From Betaproteobacteria bacterium (GTDB lineage: Bacteria > Pseudomonadota > Gammaproteobacteria > Burkholderiales > SG8-39), in the NCBI GenBank assembly GCA_004297625.1, contig SCTY01000026.1, positions 216,771 through 280,770 on the forward strand: a DNA stretch of 64,000 nt. Reading direction: 5' to 3'. Under the pieces are notes generated by a model, which saw only the letters and a list, made by a program, of their open reading frames with translations, searched no databases and had not been told where the DNA came from. Below are positions 53,601 through 62,059 of the stretch, piece after piece. Position 1 is the stretch's first letter. Each line of letters starts with the position of its first letter. A program made the translations under genes and the position numbers.

Positions 53601-53965
53601 CGACCCGACAGGATCGGGCACCCGTCAAGCCGCGCCCAGACTCCAGCCGATAGTCTCGGCGAAGAGCTTCTTCATTGGCTGGTGGTTGCGATCCATGCCG
53701 CAGCCCGGCCTACAACGCCATCAGCGTGGACAGCGCGCGGGCGATGCGGCCGTTGCCTTCCCGAAACGGATGGATCAGAACGAGCTCGACGTGCGTTTCG
53801 GCAAGTGCGCTCCCCATCCGCGCTCGTTCGGCGCTGCGGCGTGGAGTGCGCCTCGCGAGCACTGCTCCGGCTGTAGTCGTCCATCAACGCCGGAATCGCC
53901 GCGGCAGTGAAGCGATGCTGCTCGTCGTACGTCGCCGCGAAGCCATCCATCGCCGCCTTTAGCAC
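53600..53965 (-). pseudogene. Fic-domain protein remnant
   Basis: The Fic active-site motif HPFREGNGR is intact (53746-53772), preceded by ETHVELVLI, but 11 codons after the motif an in-frame TAG stands at 53710-53712. Further upstream the frame is lost near 53840, where ATYDEQHRFTAAAIPALMDDYSR continues in another frame. Fic proteins AMPylate targets or act as toxins. This copy is dead. Confidence 0.7.
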
Positions 53966-54110
53966 CGATGACGGCGACGCCTACGAGGTCGAGATCACGG
54001 ACTACCATTGAGGAGAGCGACATGGCCAAACGCAAATTTCCCCCGGTGCATCCCGGCGTGGTGCTCGCCGAGGACTTCCTGAAAGGGCTGAAAATCAGCC
54101 AGTACAACGG
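53966..54110 (+). pseudogene. HigB/HigA toxin-antitoxin remnant
   Basis: The end of a HigB-like toxin reads DDGDAYEVEITDYH before a TGA at 54009-54011. A HigA-like antitoxin then starts at 54022 with MAKRKFPPVHPGVVLAEDFL, but its similarity ends after KISQY, where the reading continues into unrelated sequence. Both ends appear cut by recombination. Confidence 0.65.
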
Positions 54111-54271
54111 ACCCCTTCGGCCGTCGCTGAACGGTGGGTCCACTCGTCGTAGAGCTGCGGGTGCTTCGCCTTCAGCTCCCGGGACTTGGCGTGCGACGTG
54201 CGAAGATTCTCCAGCTCCTGCTCGACGAGGCGCAGCTGATCATCGAGGCGCGCGAATATGGGATGGGTCAC
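54095..54271 (-). pseudogene. truncated partner of the nucleotidyltransferase
   Basis: A GTG at 54271 overlaps the ancestral stop of the upstream gene; the protein reads THPIFARLDDQLRLVEQELENLRTSHAKSRELKAKHPQLYDEW, a helical, coiled-coil-like start, probably of a HEPN-type partner. Similarity ends near 54130 at the junction with the HigA remnant. Confidence 0.45.
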
Positions 54272-54759
54272 TGCGAGAAGTGCCTCTTCAGCCCGGGCGG
54301 AAGCTTGTGCGCGTAGATCAGGTCGAACGGAAAATCGCGCATTTCCCGCCGCGCGATCCGCTCGATCTCCTACTCCTGCAAAGGCCCCGGATCCTCGACC
54401 AGGATGTCGACGTCCGAGCTCTGGCGAAACGCGCCTCGCGCCATGGATCCGACGATCCGGACCTTCGCCCCCCGCTTCGAGAGCTGCGCCACGCACGATT
54501 GCGCGCGCGGGTAGGCGACCGCGAGCCTCTTCAGCGCGCGCTCGCGAAGCACCCGCGACAACGCCGAGCGCGGGTCCACTCCGCGCACCTCGGCGACCCC
54601 GGCCTGCTTCGCCGGCAGGGCGGCGCCCCCGGCCGCGGCGGCGGGCAGCAGGCGCGCGACCTGGCGGCCATGCCGCTCGATCAGGATCTCCTCGCCCGCA
54701 ACCGCCCGCTCCAGCAGGGCGGCGAAGTTCTGGCGGGCGTAGCTGGCGGTCACTTTCAT
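54268..54759 (-). pseudogene. Phd-antitoxin/nucleotidyltransferase fusion with in-frame TAG
   Basis: Begins with a Phd-like domain (MKVTASYARQNFAALLERAVAGEEILIERHGRQVARLLP), then a nucleotidyltransferase core (KVRIVGSMARGAFRQSSDVDILVEDPGPLQE, ~100-130). A TAG at 54370-54372 stops translation, but the same frame goes on for 34 codons with EIERIARREMRDFPFDLIYAHKLPPGLKRHF, typical of the family's C-terminus. Thus a single nonsense mutation truncated the gene, unless read through. A TGTACA palindrome lies upstream. Confidence 0.65.
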
Positions 54760-54776
54760 GTCCGCCGGTATCGTAG

Positions 54777-54788
54777 TTTTGTACAAAA
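54777..54788. promoter_or_regulatory. TTTTGTACAAAA palindrome, YefM-type operator
   Basis: A perfect 12-base palindrome with a TGTACA core lies 18 bases upstream of the Phd-domain fusion. The same core occurs upstream of the antitoxin at 19288, fitting autoregulation by the Phd/YefM domain. Confidence 0.6.
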
Positions 54789-54838
54789 CAGGAAATGTCA
54801 GCCGCTGAGGGCCAATCATGGGCGCATCGCCAGATGAG

Positions 54839-54862
54839 AAAAACGGGGTCCGTCCCCATTTT
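54839..54862. repeat. palindromic repeat
   Basis: AAACGGGGTCCGTCCCCATTTT, a single unit of the GGGGTC palindrome family, between the antitoxin fusion and ATPase debris. Confidence 0.75.
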
Positions 54863-54905
54863 CAGCCCTGCACCTCGTCCAGCACCACGATGCGCCGGAA
54901 CGGGC
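54863..54905 (-). pseudogene. Walker B fragment of an AAA/DUF4143 ATPase
   Basis: The minus strand reads PFRRIVVLDEVQG and stops. RIVVLDEVQ is the Walker B segment of the ATPase type found intact at 60400-61560 (TIVLDEVQR). Only these residues remain, bordered on both sides by palindromic repeats. Confidence 0.5.
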
Positions 54906-54907
54906 GG

Positions 54908-54929
54908 AAAGAGGTCAGGACCCTTTTTC
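54908..54929. repeat. palindromic repeat
   Basis: AAAGAGGTCAGGACCCTTTTT, a unit close to that at 55901. It contains the stop codon of the fcl remnant. Confidence 0.7.
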
Positions 54930-55130
54930 GAGGAACGCCTGATAGGTGGACTCGAGGCCCTCGGCGAGCGAGAGCCGCGGCTGCCAGCCGAGAGACTTGA
55001 TGAGGCCGGTGTCGAGGAGCTTTTGCGGGGTGCCGCCCGCGCCACCATCGGTAAGGTCGAGCTCGGCGTGGGTTCTGCCGAAGACGTTGCGGTAGCCCTT
55101 GGCTTTCAGGCGGCGGACGCTTCGGCAAGC
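54915..55130 (-). pseudogene. internally deleted copy of GDP-fucose synthase gene
   Basis: The translation joins [27 protein letters not shown] (residues ~22-48 of the intact Fcl at 55909) directly to [40 protein letters not shown] (its C-terminus). About 230 residues in between are missing, and the first ~20 are lost. It differs by only a few residues from the intact gene, so the duplication is recent. Confidence 0.85.
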
Positions 55131-55456
55131 AGGGATGCTACGGCGGTGCGCAGAGCGGATAGGTCGGCCTCGATGACGCCCCACACGATGCGCTCGTCTA
55201 CGCTCGCATAGCCATGGACGATGATATTGCGGAAGGCGATGATCTTCCGATACTCGGGAACGCGACTGGCTGTTTCAGGATCTTCAGCGTGCAAACGGGC
55301 AAGAGCTTCGCCAATGATGCCGAACTTTCGCTCAACGGCCGCCTGCAGCAACTCGTCTGTCCGGTAGTCGGCAAAATTCTTTCCCCGGCAAAACGCCTCG
55401 ATGCTTTCAGCCGCGCGGTGAATATCGAACCGGTACTTCCGGGCTTCAAGCCGCAT
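55106..55456 (-). CDS. hepT: HepT-like HEPN ribonuclease toxin (DUF86)
   Basis: 116-residue all-helical protein of the HepT/DUF86 family. The HEPN catalytic motif R-x4-H is seen in [14 protein letters not shown] (~residue 73). Early part [17 protein letters not shown] and [15 protein letters not shown] are also typical. It is an RNase toxin neutralised by the MntA nucleotidyltransferase encoded upstream (11-base overlap). The C-terminus reaches into the fcl remnant, so its last residues may be altered. Confidence 0.87.
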   Translation of the reverse strand: MRLEARKYRFDIHRAAESIEAFCRGKNFADYRTDELLQAAVERKFGIIGEALARLHAEDPETASRVPEYRKIIAFRNIIVHGYASVDERIVWGVIEADLSALRTAVASLLAEASAA

Positions 55457-55763
55457 AGAGCAAGGTCTTTTCCTGCTCTACACGCTGGCGGAAGTAGGGA
55501 TTGCCGAGGTTTGCCGGAGTGACGAGATCGATGGGGAGCTCGAGCAGGGCTTCCAGCGACGCTCTGAGCTGGAAGTAAGCGTCGGCATATGCGCGCGGCG
55601 GGAGATCGCCCAGATCGACGAGAAAGTCGAGATCCCCGGGTGTTGCGCCAGCGCCTCTGGACGCCGAGCCGAAAAGCTCGAGCCGCCGAACGCCGAGCTG
55701 CTCGCAAACGCGGGCGATCTCGGCGCGGCGCGTGAGGAGCTTCTCGGGAAGATGGACGCTCAT
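55446..55763 (-). CDS. mntA: MntA-like nucleotidyltransferase antitoxin
   Basis: Antitoxin of 105 residues. The minimal nucleotidyltransferase motif is RRLELFGSASRGAGATPGDLDFLVDLGD (G-S-x-x-R-G, D-x-D); it AMPylates the HepT toxin in known pairs. The ATG at 55763 is used because MSVHLPEKLL begins the family; the frame extends to 55805 over a palindromic repeat. Overlaps hepT by 11 bases. Confidence 0.85.
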   Translation of the reverse strand: MSVHLPEKLLTRRAEIARVCEQLGVRRLELFGSASRGAGATPGDLDFLVDLGDLPPRAYADAYFQLRASLEALLELPIDLVTPANLGNPYFRQRVEQEKTLLYAA

Positions 55764-55786
55764 TGACCGGCTCCTAGCGGTGGCTG

Positions 55787-55809
55787 AAACAGGGTCTGTC
55801 CGCATTTTA
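55787..55809. repeat. decayed palindromic repeat
   Basis: AAACAGGGTCTGTCCGCATTTT, a one-sided decayed unit upstream of mntA. Confidence 0.6.
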
Positions 55810-55900
55810 CTCGTGATGATGCACGGCGAACCTCGCCTTGAAGATCATCCGCGGTATGGATGATCCCCATCCCGCCGTCCTCGCAAATTGGGACGGGCGG

Positions 55901-55922
55901 AAAAGGGGTCAGGACCCTTTTT
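55901..55922. repeat. palindromic repeat at fcl end
   Basis: AAAAGGGGTCAGGACCCTTTTT contains the fcl stop codon and encodes its last residues (KGS). It may act as terminator. Confidence 0.8.
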
Positions 55923-56862
55923 CGAGGAACGCCTGGTAGGTGGATCTCAGGCCTTCGGCAAGCGAGAGCCGCGGCTGCCAGCCCAAGGACTTGATGAGGC
56001 CGATGTCGAGGAGCTTCTGCGGCGTGCCGTCGGGCTTGGAGCGGTCGTAGACGATCCGGGCGCGAGCGCCCACCGCGGCGCGCACCTGCTCGGCGAGCTC
56101 GGCGATGGTCTGGTCCTCGCCGCAGCCGATGTTGACGAGCGGCGGGCGGTTCAGGTCTTCGAGCACGCCCAGCTTTTCCTTTTCCAGAAGGTGGATGCAG
56201 GCGTCGGCCATGTCGTCCGTGTGCAGGAATTCGCGCCGCGGGGTGCCCGTGCCCCAGACGGTGACCGTATCTTCGTTGCGGACCTTCGCCTCGTGGAACT
56301 TGCGGATCAGGGCGGGCAGGACGTGGCTCGTCTGCAGATCGTAGTTGTCGCCGGGACCGTAGAGGTTGGTGGGCATCGCGCACAGGTAGCGCGTCCCGTA
56401 CTGGCGGTTGTACGACCAGCACATCTCGATGCCGGCGATCTTGGCGACGGCGTAGGGGCGGTTGGTGGGCTCTAGGGGGCCGGTGAGGAGGTAGTCCTCC
56501 TTCATCGGCTGCGGGCACTCGCGCGGGTAGATGCACGAGGAGCCGAGGAAGAGCAGCCTTTTCACGCCCGCGCGCCAGGCCTGGTGGATGACGTTGGTCT
56601 GGATGGCGAGGTTGGAGTGGATGAACTCGGCGGGGTAGGTGTTGTTCGCCATGATGCCGCCGACTTTCGCCGCGGCGAGGATCACCACCTCGGGGCGCTC
56701 ATCGCGGAAGAAGCGCTCGACCGCGCCCCCGTCGATAAGGTCGAGTTCCGCGTGCGTGCGCCCGATGACGTTCCTGTAGCCCTTGGCTTTCAGCCGGCGC
56801 ACGAGCGCCGAGCCGGCGAGGCCGCGGTGGCCGGCGACGTAGATTTTCGAGTCGGGGGTCAT
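55909..56862 (-). CDS. fcl: GDP-L-fucose synthase
   Basis: Bifunctional epimerase-reductase of 317 residues producing GDP-L-fucose from GDP-4-keto-6-deoxymannose. NAD motif [43 protein letters not shown] (~residue 108) and catalytic [20 protein letters not shown] (~137) are the Fcl/WcaG signature. The C-terminus ends within a palindromic repeat. It follows gmd on the same strand with a 40-base gap, so the pair makes fucose for the polymer. A broken copy is at 54915. Confidence 0.95.
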   Translation of the reverse strand: MTPDSKIYVAGHRGLAGSALVRRLKAKGYRNVIGRTHAELDLIDGGAVERFFRDERPEVVILAAAKVGGIMANNTYPAEFIHSNLAIQTNVIHQAWRAGVKRLLFLGSSCIYPRECPQPMKEDYLLTGPLEPTNRPYAVAKIAGIEMCWSYNRQYGTRYLCAMPTNLYGPGDNYDLQTSHVLPALIRKFHEAKVRNEDTVTVWGTGTPRREFLHTDDMADACIHLLEKEKLGVLEDLNRPPLVNIGCGEDQTIAELAEQVRAAVGARARIVYDRSKPDGTPQKLLDIGLIKSLGWQPRLSLAEGLRSTYQAFLEKGS

Positions 56863-56881
56863 GGAAAGATGTCAGGAACCG

Positions 56882-56904
56882 GAAATGGGGTCTGTCCCCA
56901 TTTC
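56882..56904. repeat. palindromic repeat between gmd and fcl
   Basis: GAAATGGGGTCTGTCCCCATTTC, a nearly perfect unit, lies 20 bases upstream of the fcl start and carries the first bases of the gmd stop codon (TGA at 56903-56905). Confidence 0.85.
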
Positions 56905-58021
56905 ATTCGTGCCGGTCGTGGATCTTGTGGCCGTGCCGGCGCGCGAGCTGATCGCGCTCGGCAAGCTTGAGGTCTTCGTTGACCATTTCAGCCACGAGCT
57001 GGCCGAAGCCGATCTGGGGCTTCCAGCCGAGCTTGGTACGCGCCTTCGTCGCATCACCGAGGAGCGTCTCCACCTCGGCCGGACGGAAATAGCGCGCATC
57101 GATGCGTACGATCGCCTGGCCTTCCTTGAGCGCCGGCCAGCGCGCCGCGCGGCGCGCGACGTAGCCGACTTCGTCGGCGCCGGTTCCCTTCCAGGCGATC
57201 TGCATCTCGAGCTCGCCCGCAGCGGCCTCGATGAAGTCGCGCACGCTGCGCTGCTCACCGCTCGCGATCACAAAATCCTCGGGCTGCGGCTGCTGGAGCA
57301 TCAGCCATTGCGCTTCGACGTAGTCCTTGGCGTGGCCCCAGTCGCGGCGCGCGTTCAGGTTGCCGATGTAGAGGCAATCCTGGGCGCCGAGCGCGATGCG
57401 GGCGAGCGCGCGCGTGATCTTGCGCGTGACGAAGGTTTCGCCGCGCACTGGTGATTCGTGATTGAAGAGGATGCCGTTGCAGGCGTACATGCCGTACGCC
57501 TCGCGGTAGTTCACCGTGATCCAGTAGGCGTAGAGCTTGGCGACGCCGTAGGGCGAGCGCGGATAGAAGGCCGTGGTTTCCTTCTGCGGTGTCTCCCGCA
57601 CCAGGCCGTAGAGCTCGGAAGTCGACGCCTGGTAGTAGCGCGTCTTCTTCTGCATGCCGAGGATGCGCAGCGCTTCGAGCAGCCGCAGCGCGCCGAGCGC
57701 ATCGGAATTCGCGGTGTACTCAGGCTCTTCGAACGACACCGCGACGTGGCTTTGCGCGCCGAGGTTGTAGAGCTCGTCGGGCTGCGCCTGCTGGATGACG
57801 CGCACCAGGCTCGAGGCGTCGGTGAGATCGCCATAGTGCAGGAAGAAATTGCGCCCGCGGGTATGCGGATCCTGGTACAGGTGATCGATCCGGTCGGTGT
57901 TGAAGAGCGAGGTGCGGCGCTTGATGCCGTGGACGATGTAGCCCTTCGCGAGCAGAAACTCTGCGAGGTAGGCGCCGTCCTGCCCGGTGACCCCCGTGAT
58001 CAAAGCGATTTTCTGTGTCAT
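56903..58021 (-). CDS. gmd: GDP-mannose 4,6-dehydratase
   Basis: 372-residue dehydratase making GDP-4-keto-6-deoxymannose. Start [46 protein letters not shown] is canonical, with [11 protein letters not shown] (~residue 130, Thr/Ser/Glu) and catalytic [15 protein letters not shown] (~155); [20 protein letters not shown] follows. ATG at 58021; the longer frame upstream is not Gmd. It overlaps the next upstream gene by 4 bases and feeds fcl. Confidence 0.95.
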   Translation of the reverse strand: MTQKIALITGVTGQDGAYLAEFLLAKGYIVHGIKRRTSLFNTDRIDHLYQDPHTRGRNFFLHYGDLTDASSLVRVIQQAQPDELYNLGAQSHVAVSFEEPEYTANSDALGALRLLEALRILGMQKKTRYYQASTSELYGLVRETPQKETTAFYPRSPYGVAKLYAYWITVNYREAYGMYACNGILFNHESPVRGETFVTRKITRALARIALGAQDCLYIGNLNARRDWGHAKDYVEAQWLMLQQPQPEDFVIASGEQRSVRDFIEAAAGELEMQIAWKGTGADEVGYVARRAARWPALKEGQAIVRIDARYFRPAEVETLLGDATKARTKLGWKPQIGFGQLVAEMVNEDLKLAERDQLARRHGHKIHDRHE

Positions 58022-58995
58022 TTCGTTGCTTCCGTTTTCAATTCTTCCTGCGCCGCGGCCACCATCTCGCGCACCACGTCGCGCATCTTGTATTTTGCCT
58101 GCCAGCCGAGCTTCTCCAGCGCCTTGGCGGGATTCGCGCGGCCGACGGCGAGGTCGGTCGGCCGAAGGAGAGAGGGATCCGTCTGAACGTATTTGCGCCA
58201 GTCGAGCCCGACCAGTCGAAACGCTTCCTCGACGAAGTCTTCGAGGCGGTTCGTCTCTCCGGTCGCGATGACATAGTCGTCGGGCTTGGGCTGCTGGAGC
58301 ATGCGCCACATCGCGTCGACGTATTCTGGCGCCCAGCCCCAGTCGCGCTGCACCGAGAGGTTGCCGAGCTCCAGGACCTTCTGCCGCCCCGCGGCGATGC
58401 GGCAGGCGCCGTGCACGATCTTCTGGGTGACGAAGCGCTCCGGGCGAAGCGGCGACTCGTGGTTAAAGAGAATCCCCGAGCAGGCGTAGAGCCCATACGC
58501 CTCCCGGTAATTTGCCACCTGCCAGAACGCCGCGGCCTTTGCCATGGCGTAAGGGCTGCGCGGGCGAAACGGCGTGCGCTCGTCGGCAGCGGCGTTTCCC
58601 GTGTCGCCGAACGACTCGCTTGAGCCCGCGTTGTACAAGCGCACGTCTTTCTTGAGGAAGCGGATGCCTTCCAGCAAGTTGAGCGCGGCGACGCTGATGC
58701 TCTCGAGCGTCTCTACCGGCTGCTCGAAGGACAGCGCGACCGAGCTCTGGCCCGCGAGGTTGTACACCTCGTTCGGGTCGCTGGCGTCCAGCACCTGGAG
58801 CACGCTGCGGAAGTCGTTGAGCGCCACTGACACCATGCGCACGCGATCGCGGATGCCGAGCTTTTCCAGGTTCTCGAAGCTCGCGCGCTGCGCGTCGCGC
58901 GAGGCGCCGACCACGTTGTAGCCCTTCTCCAGCAGCAACCGGGCGAGGTAGGCGCCGTCCTGGCCGGAAATGCCGCAGATGAGGGCGGTTTTCAC
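58018..58995 (-). CDS. second GMD-like GDP-sugar dehydratase
   Basis: 325-residue paralogue of Gmd: [43 protein letters not shown] (~residue 118; Ser-Ser-Glu) and catalytic [16 protein letters not shown] (~140). Sequence differs clearly from the neighbouring Gmd, so it is not a recent duplicate. Candidates: GDP-mannose dehydratase isoenzyme, GDP-rhamnose reductase (Rmd) or, because of the HddA/C genes, GDP-heptose dehydratase (DmhA/WcbK-like). GTG at 58995 places it at the family start. Coupled to gmd by ATGA. Confidence 0.8.
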   Translation of the reverse strand: MKTALICGISGQDGAYLARLLLEKGYNVVGASRDAQRASFENLEKLGIRDRVRMVSVALNDFRSVLQVLDASDPNEVYNLAGQSSVALSFEQPVETLESISVAALNLLEGIRFLKKDVRLYNAGSSESFGDTGNAAADERTPFRPRSPYAMAKAAAFWQVANYREAYGLYACSGILFNHESPLRPERFVTQKIVHGACRIAAGRQKVLELGNLSVQRDWGWAPEYVDAMWRMLQQPKPDDYVIATGETNRLEDFVEEAFRLVGLDWRKYVQTDPSLLRPTDLAVGRANPAKALEKLGWQAKYKMRDVVREMVAAAQEELKTEATK

Positions 58996-59014
58996 AAGAG
59001 GCAGCGTTATACGT

Positions 59015-59254
59015 TCAGCCGGAGCGCCGCGCCCTGCCCTCGCCACGGGCCTTCGCCAGCAACTGAAGCCCGCGCTTCACCTTGCCCGCGCCGCGCGCCG
59101 CGCGGACGCGAAACCGCGTTTCGGCGTCATATTCGGCCAGCAGCACCGTAGCCATTTCATCGAAGAGCTTGGTGACGCTCTGCTTGCGGGCGCGAGCAAG
59201 GTCTTTCAGGCGCTCGCGCTTGCCGTCCGGCATGCGGATGATCAGGGCTGCCAT
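59015..59254 (-). CDS. solitary ribbon-helix-helix-like protein
   Basis: 79-residue basic protein with MAALIIRMPDGKRERLKDLARARKQSVTKLFDEMATVLL, an Arc/RHH-like N-terminus as in antitoxins, and a lysine/arginine-rich tail (GKVKRGLQLLAKARGEGRARRSG). GAGGAGAACG precedes the ATG at 59254. No toxin gene follows: the next gene downstream is the GMD paralogue. Either an orphan antitoxin or a DNA-binding regulator. Confidence 0.6.
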   Translation of the reverse strand: MAALIIRMPDGKRERLKDLARARKQSVTKLFDEMATVLLAEYDAETRFRVRAARGAGKVKRGLQLLAKARGEGRARRSG

Positions 59255-59306
59255 GTCGTTCTCCTCAAGCATTCGGCAGGCGTAAGGACTGCCAGGTTTT
59301 CGAATC

Positions 59307-59342
59307 ATTGGGTCCTGACCCCTTTTCATGACCCCTTTTCAT
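59307..59342. repeat. tandem decayed palindromic repeats at galE end
   Basis: TTGGGTCCTGACCCCTTTTCATGACCCCTTTTCAT: a half-duplicated unit in which CATGACCCCTTTT occurs twice. It includes the galE stop codon. Confidence 0.7.
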
Positions 59343-60358
59343 GGGTAGCCGTTCGGATTCGCGGATTGCCAACGCCACACGTCGCGGCACATCTCGTCGA
59401 TGCCGAAGCGGGTTTTCCAGCGGAGCTCGCTCGCAGCGAGGGACGGATTAGCGAAGCACGAGGCGACATCGCCCGGCCGGCGCGTGGCGAACTCCAGCGG
59501 TATGCGCTTGCCCGAGGCGCGCTCGAAGGCGTGCACCGCCTCGAGCACCGAGTAGCCGCGGCCGCTGCCGAGGTTGACCGTAAGCGAAGAATCCTTTTCT
59601 TGAAGGTACTGCAGGGCTGCGACGTGGCCTTCGGCGAGATCGACGACGTGGATGTAGTCGCGCACGCCGGTGCCGTCGACCGTCGGGTAGTCCTTGCCCC
59701 AGACGCGCAAGGCGGGGCGCCGGCCCACTGCGACCTGCGCGATGTAAGGAAAAAGGTTGTTCGGTATCCCGTTCGGGTCTTCGCCGATGCGGCCCGAGGC
59801 GTGCGCTCCGGTCGGGTTGAAGTAGCGCAGCGCGGCGTAGCGGAATTTCGAATCCGACGTGGCGTCGTCGACGAGCAGGTGTTCGACGATCAGTTTCGTT
59901 TTGCCGTACGGGTTTTGCGGGCGCAGTGGGTGCGACTCGGGGATCGGCAGCTTCTCCGGCTCGCCGTAGACGGTCGCCGAAGAGCTGAACACCAGACGAT
60001 GCACGCCGTGCTTCGCCATCGCGGCTAAGAGCGTGACCGTTCCGCCGACGTTGTTCTCGTAATAGAGCAGCGGCTTTTCGACCGACTCGCCCACGGCCTT
60101 GAGGCCGGCGAAGTGGATCACCGCTTCGATGTTTTTTCCCGAGAATGCCTTTCCAAGGGCAGCGGCGTCGCGGATGTCGGCCTTGTGAAAATCGATCTGC
60201 GCCTTCGGCGCGATCTCGCGCAGCCGATCGAGCACCGCGAGCTTCGAATTCGCGAGGTTGTCGACGATGACGAGCGCGTAGCCTGCCTCGGCGAGCGCGA
60301 CGCAGGTGTGGGAGCCGATGTAGCCGAGCCCGCCGGTGACGAGAATCGTGCCTTTCAC
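59339..60358 (-). CDS. galE: UDP-glucose 4-epimerase
   Basis: 339-residue epimerase interconverting UDP-glucose/UDP-galactose (or the GlcNAc/GalNAc forms). NAD motif ILVTGGLGYIGSHTCVAL, NLANSK, FSSSATVYGEPEKLPI (~residue 125) and catalytic NPYGKTKLIVEHLL (~150). The C-terminal GTGVRDYIHVVDLAEGHV (~230) is the GalE signature. GTG at 60358. Supplies galactose-type sugars to the polymer. Its last codon meets a palindromic repeat. Confidence 0.95.
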   Translation of the reverse strand: MKGTILVTGGLGYIGSHTCVALAEAGYALVIVDNLANSKLAVLDRLREIAPKAQIDFHKADIRDAAALGKAFSGKNIEAVIHFAGLKAVGESVEKPLLYYENNVGGTVTLLAAMAKHGVHRLVFSSSATVYGEPEKLPIPESHPLRPQNPYGKTKLIVEHLLVDDATSDSKFRYAALRYFNPTGAHASGRIGEDPNGIPNNLFPYIAQVAVGRRPALRVWGKDYPTVDGTGVRDYIHVVDLAEGHVAALQYLQEKDSSLTVNLGSGRGYSVLEAVHAFERASGKRIPLEFATRRPGDVASCFANPSLAASELRWKTRFGIDEMCRDVWRWQSANPNGYP

Positions 60359-60399
60359 CGCTCGCTATTCTAAGGGGTCAGCCGTAGGCCGCACGTTTC

Positions 60400-61560
60400 C
60401 TAAGGCCATAGCCGTTTCTCGGCGAGCGCCGTCAGCAGGTACTGAAGCGGCCACACTTCGATGCTGTCTGCCGTTCGCAGCCGGCGCTCGCCGAGGTATA
60501 CGAGCACGCGGCGCGCGAGCCGTGGCAGATCGGCGATGGCGCGCAAGCCGGAGAGCTGCGCCGTGGAGAAGCGGGCCTGCGCCTTCACTTCGAGCGCGAG
60601 GTATTCGCGCCCGCGCCGCAGCAGGAAGTCCACCTCGGCCTGGCGCGCCTCCAGGGGCGCCCAGTAGACGACTTCGTCGAAGAGCTTCGAGCCCTGGTTA
60701 TGAGCATGCAGCACCGTGAGAATCCATCCTTCGAGCAGCGGGCCGCGCTCCTCCGCGCCCACCTCGCCGAGCTGGCGCTTCGCGGCGCGGGCGAGGCCCG
60801 GGTCGACCCAGTAGAGCTTGGGATGGCGGCGCTCGCGCGCGCGCAGGCGCGGCTCGAACGCGGGCAGCAGCGTCGCGAGCAGCGTGTCCTGCAGGATGCC
60901 GAGGTAGCCTTCGACGGTCGTGCGCGCCGTCGCCGCGTCCCGCGCGAGCCCGGCGGTGTTGACGACCTGCCCGTGAAACAGCGCCGCAACGGGAAGAAAG
61001 CGCAGGAATCCCGGCAGGTTCCTCACCAGCGCCTCGGCGCGGATTTCCTCGCGTACGTAAAGCTGCACGTACGCTTCGAGCGCGGCGCGCGGATCGGCGG
61101 ACTGCCACACGATCGGAATGGCCCCGAAACGCAGGACGCGCTCCAGCTCGAAGTCCGCCCCGAGCTCCGCCGGGACGAAGGGGTAGAGCGTCTCGAGCGT
61201 CGCGCGCCCGGCGAGGAGATTGGTCGCCGCGGTCTTGAACCGGCGCGCGCGCGATCCGAGCAGCACGAAGCGGCGGCGCTCGGCCTCGATCGCGCGGTGC
61301 ACTTCGTTGAGCAGCGCGGGCACGCGCTGCACCTCGTCGAGCACGATGGTGCGCCGCGCCGGCACGGCGCGCAATTCCATCGCGAGCAGCCCCGGGTCGG
61401 CGAGAAGCGCGTGATACCGCGACTCGTCGAGCAGATCGACGACGTGCGCGTCGGGAAACTGCTCGCGCGCCCAGGTGCTCTTGCCCACGCCGCGCACGCC
61501 GAAAAGGAAGAAGCTGCCGCGCGGCGGCACGAGCAGGCGCGGGTAGCGTTTTGCCACCAT
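60400..61560 (-). CDS. AAA-family ATPase with DUF4143
   Basis: 386-residue accessory ATPase. Walker A FLFGVRGVGKSTWA (~residue 19), Walker B RTIVLDEVQRVPALLNE (~70), then FVLLGSRARRFKTAATNLLAGR. The DUF4143 part holds KLYWVDPGLARAAKRQL (~255) and the nuclease-like QAEVDFLLRRGREYLALEVKA (~320). Related to the protein at 20287 but only distantly. Fragments of the same family surround it (54863, 61629, 61848), so this locus repeatedly exchanges such genes. Cellular function unproven. Confidence 0.8.
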   Translation of the reverse strand: MVAKRYPRLLVPPRGSFFLFGVRGVGKSTWAREQFPDAHVVDLLDESRYHALLADPGLLAMELRAVPARRTIVLDEVQRVPALLNEVHRAIEAERRRFVLLGSRARRFKTAATNLLAGRATLETLYPFVPAELGADFELERVLRFGAIPIVWQSADPRAALEAYVQLYVREEIRAEALVRNLPGFLRFLPVAALFHGQVVNTAGLARDAATARTTVEGYLGILQDTLLATLLPAFEPRLRARERRHPKLYWVDPGLARAAKRQLGEVGAEERGPLLEGWILTVLHAHNQGSKLFDEVVYWAPLEARQAEVDFLLRRGREYLALEVKAQARFSTAQLSGLRAIADLPRLARRVLVYLGERRLRTADSIEVWPLQYLLTALAEKRLWP

Positions 61561-61628
61561 GCCGTCATTTTACGGCGAAAAATGACGGCGACCTTGCAGA
61601 CGATCGTCGCGCTGAACGGCCAACTAGC

Positions 61629-61835
61629 GCGATCGAGTGCAAGTGGAGCGCGGCCGGCTTCGATCCCGCGAATCTCGTATCCTTCCGCGCCGCTTACCCC
61701 AAAGGCGAAAACCTCGCCGTGGCGCGCGACGTGACGAAGCCGTTCAGCGAAACCCACGCGGGCTTGCGCGTGGACTTCGTCGGGCTGGATGGCTTGCTTG
61801 AGCGGCTCGGCGCCGGCGCGCTCCTCCCGCGATAG
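61629..61835 (+). pseudogene. C-terminal fragment of a DUF4143-type ATPase
   Basis: The plus strand reads AIECKWSAAGFDPANLVSFRAAYPKGENLAVARDVTKPFSETHAGLRVDFVGLDGLLERL before a stop, matching the typical end of DUF4143 ATPases (IECKWS..FDP..L..FR..YP.G). The N-terminal three-quarters is absent. Confidence 0.6.
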
Positions 61836-61847
61836 GACGCCGCGGAT

Positions 61848-61990
61848 TCAGGCTGCGGCTTCCAGGAACGCCTGGTAGGTGGAGCGCAGCCCCTCGTCCC
61901 CAAGGATCGCCACCGCCGGAAACTGGCGGGCGAGGCGGCGCAGGGGCTCGGCGGCGAGGCGCGGAAACATAGCCTTGAAGATTATCCATG
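61848..61990 (-). pseudogene. chimeric remnant: ATPase N-terminus joined to fcl-like tail
   Basis: Minus-strand reading: IIFKAMFPRLAAEPLRRLARQFPAVAILG, an N-terminus of AAA/DUF4143 ATPases (normally followed by PRQ-GKTT), continues directly as [16 protein letters not shown] and a stop. [11 protein letters not shown] is the end of Fcl. The junction shows recombination between two unrelated genes present elsewhere in the window. Confidence 0.6.
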
Positions 61991-62059
61991 CAGCGGACAA
62001 TTTACAGGGCTAACCGCGTTCCCGCCGTCCTTGCAAATCGAGCGCCGTGCGCTCGAAAT

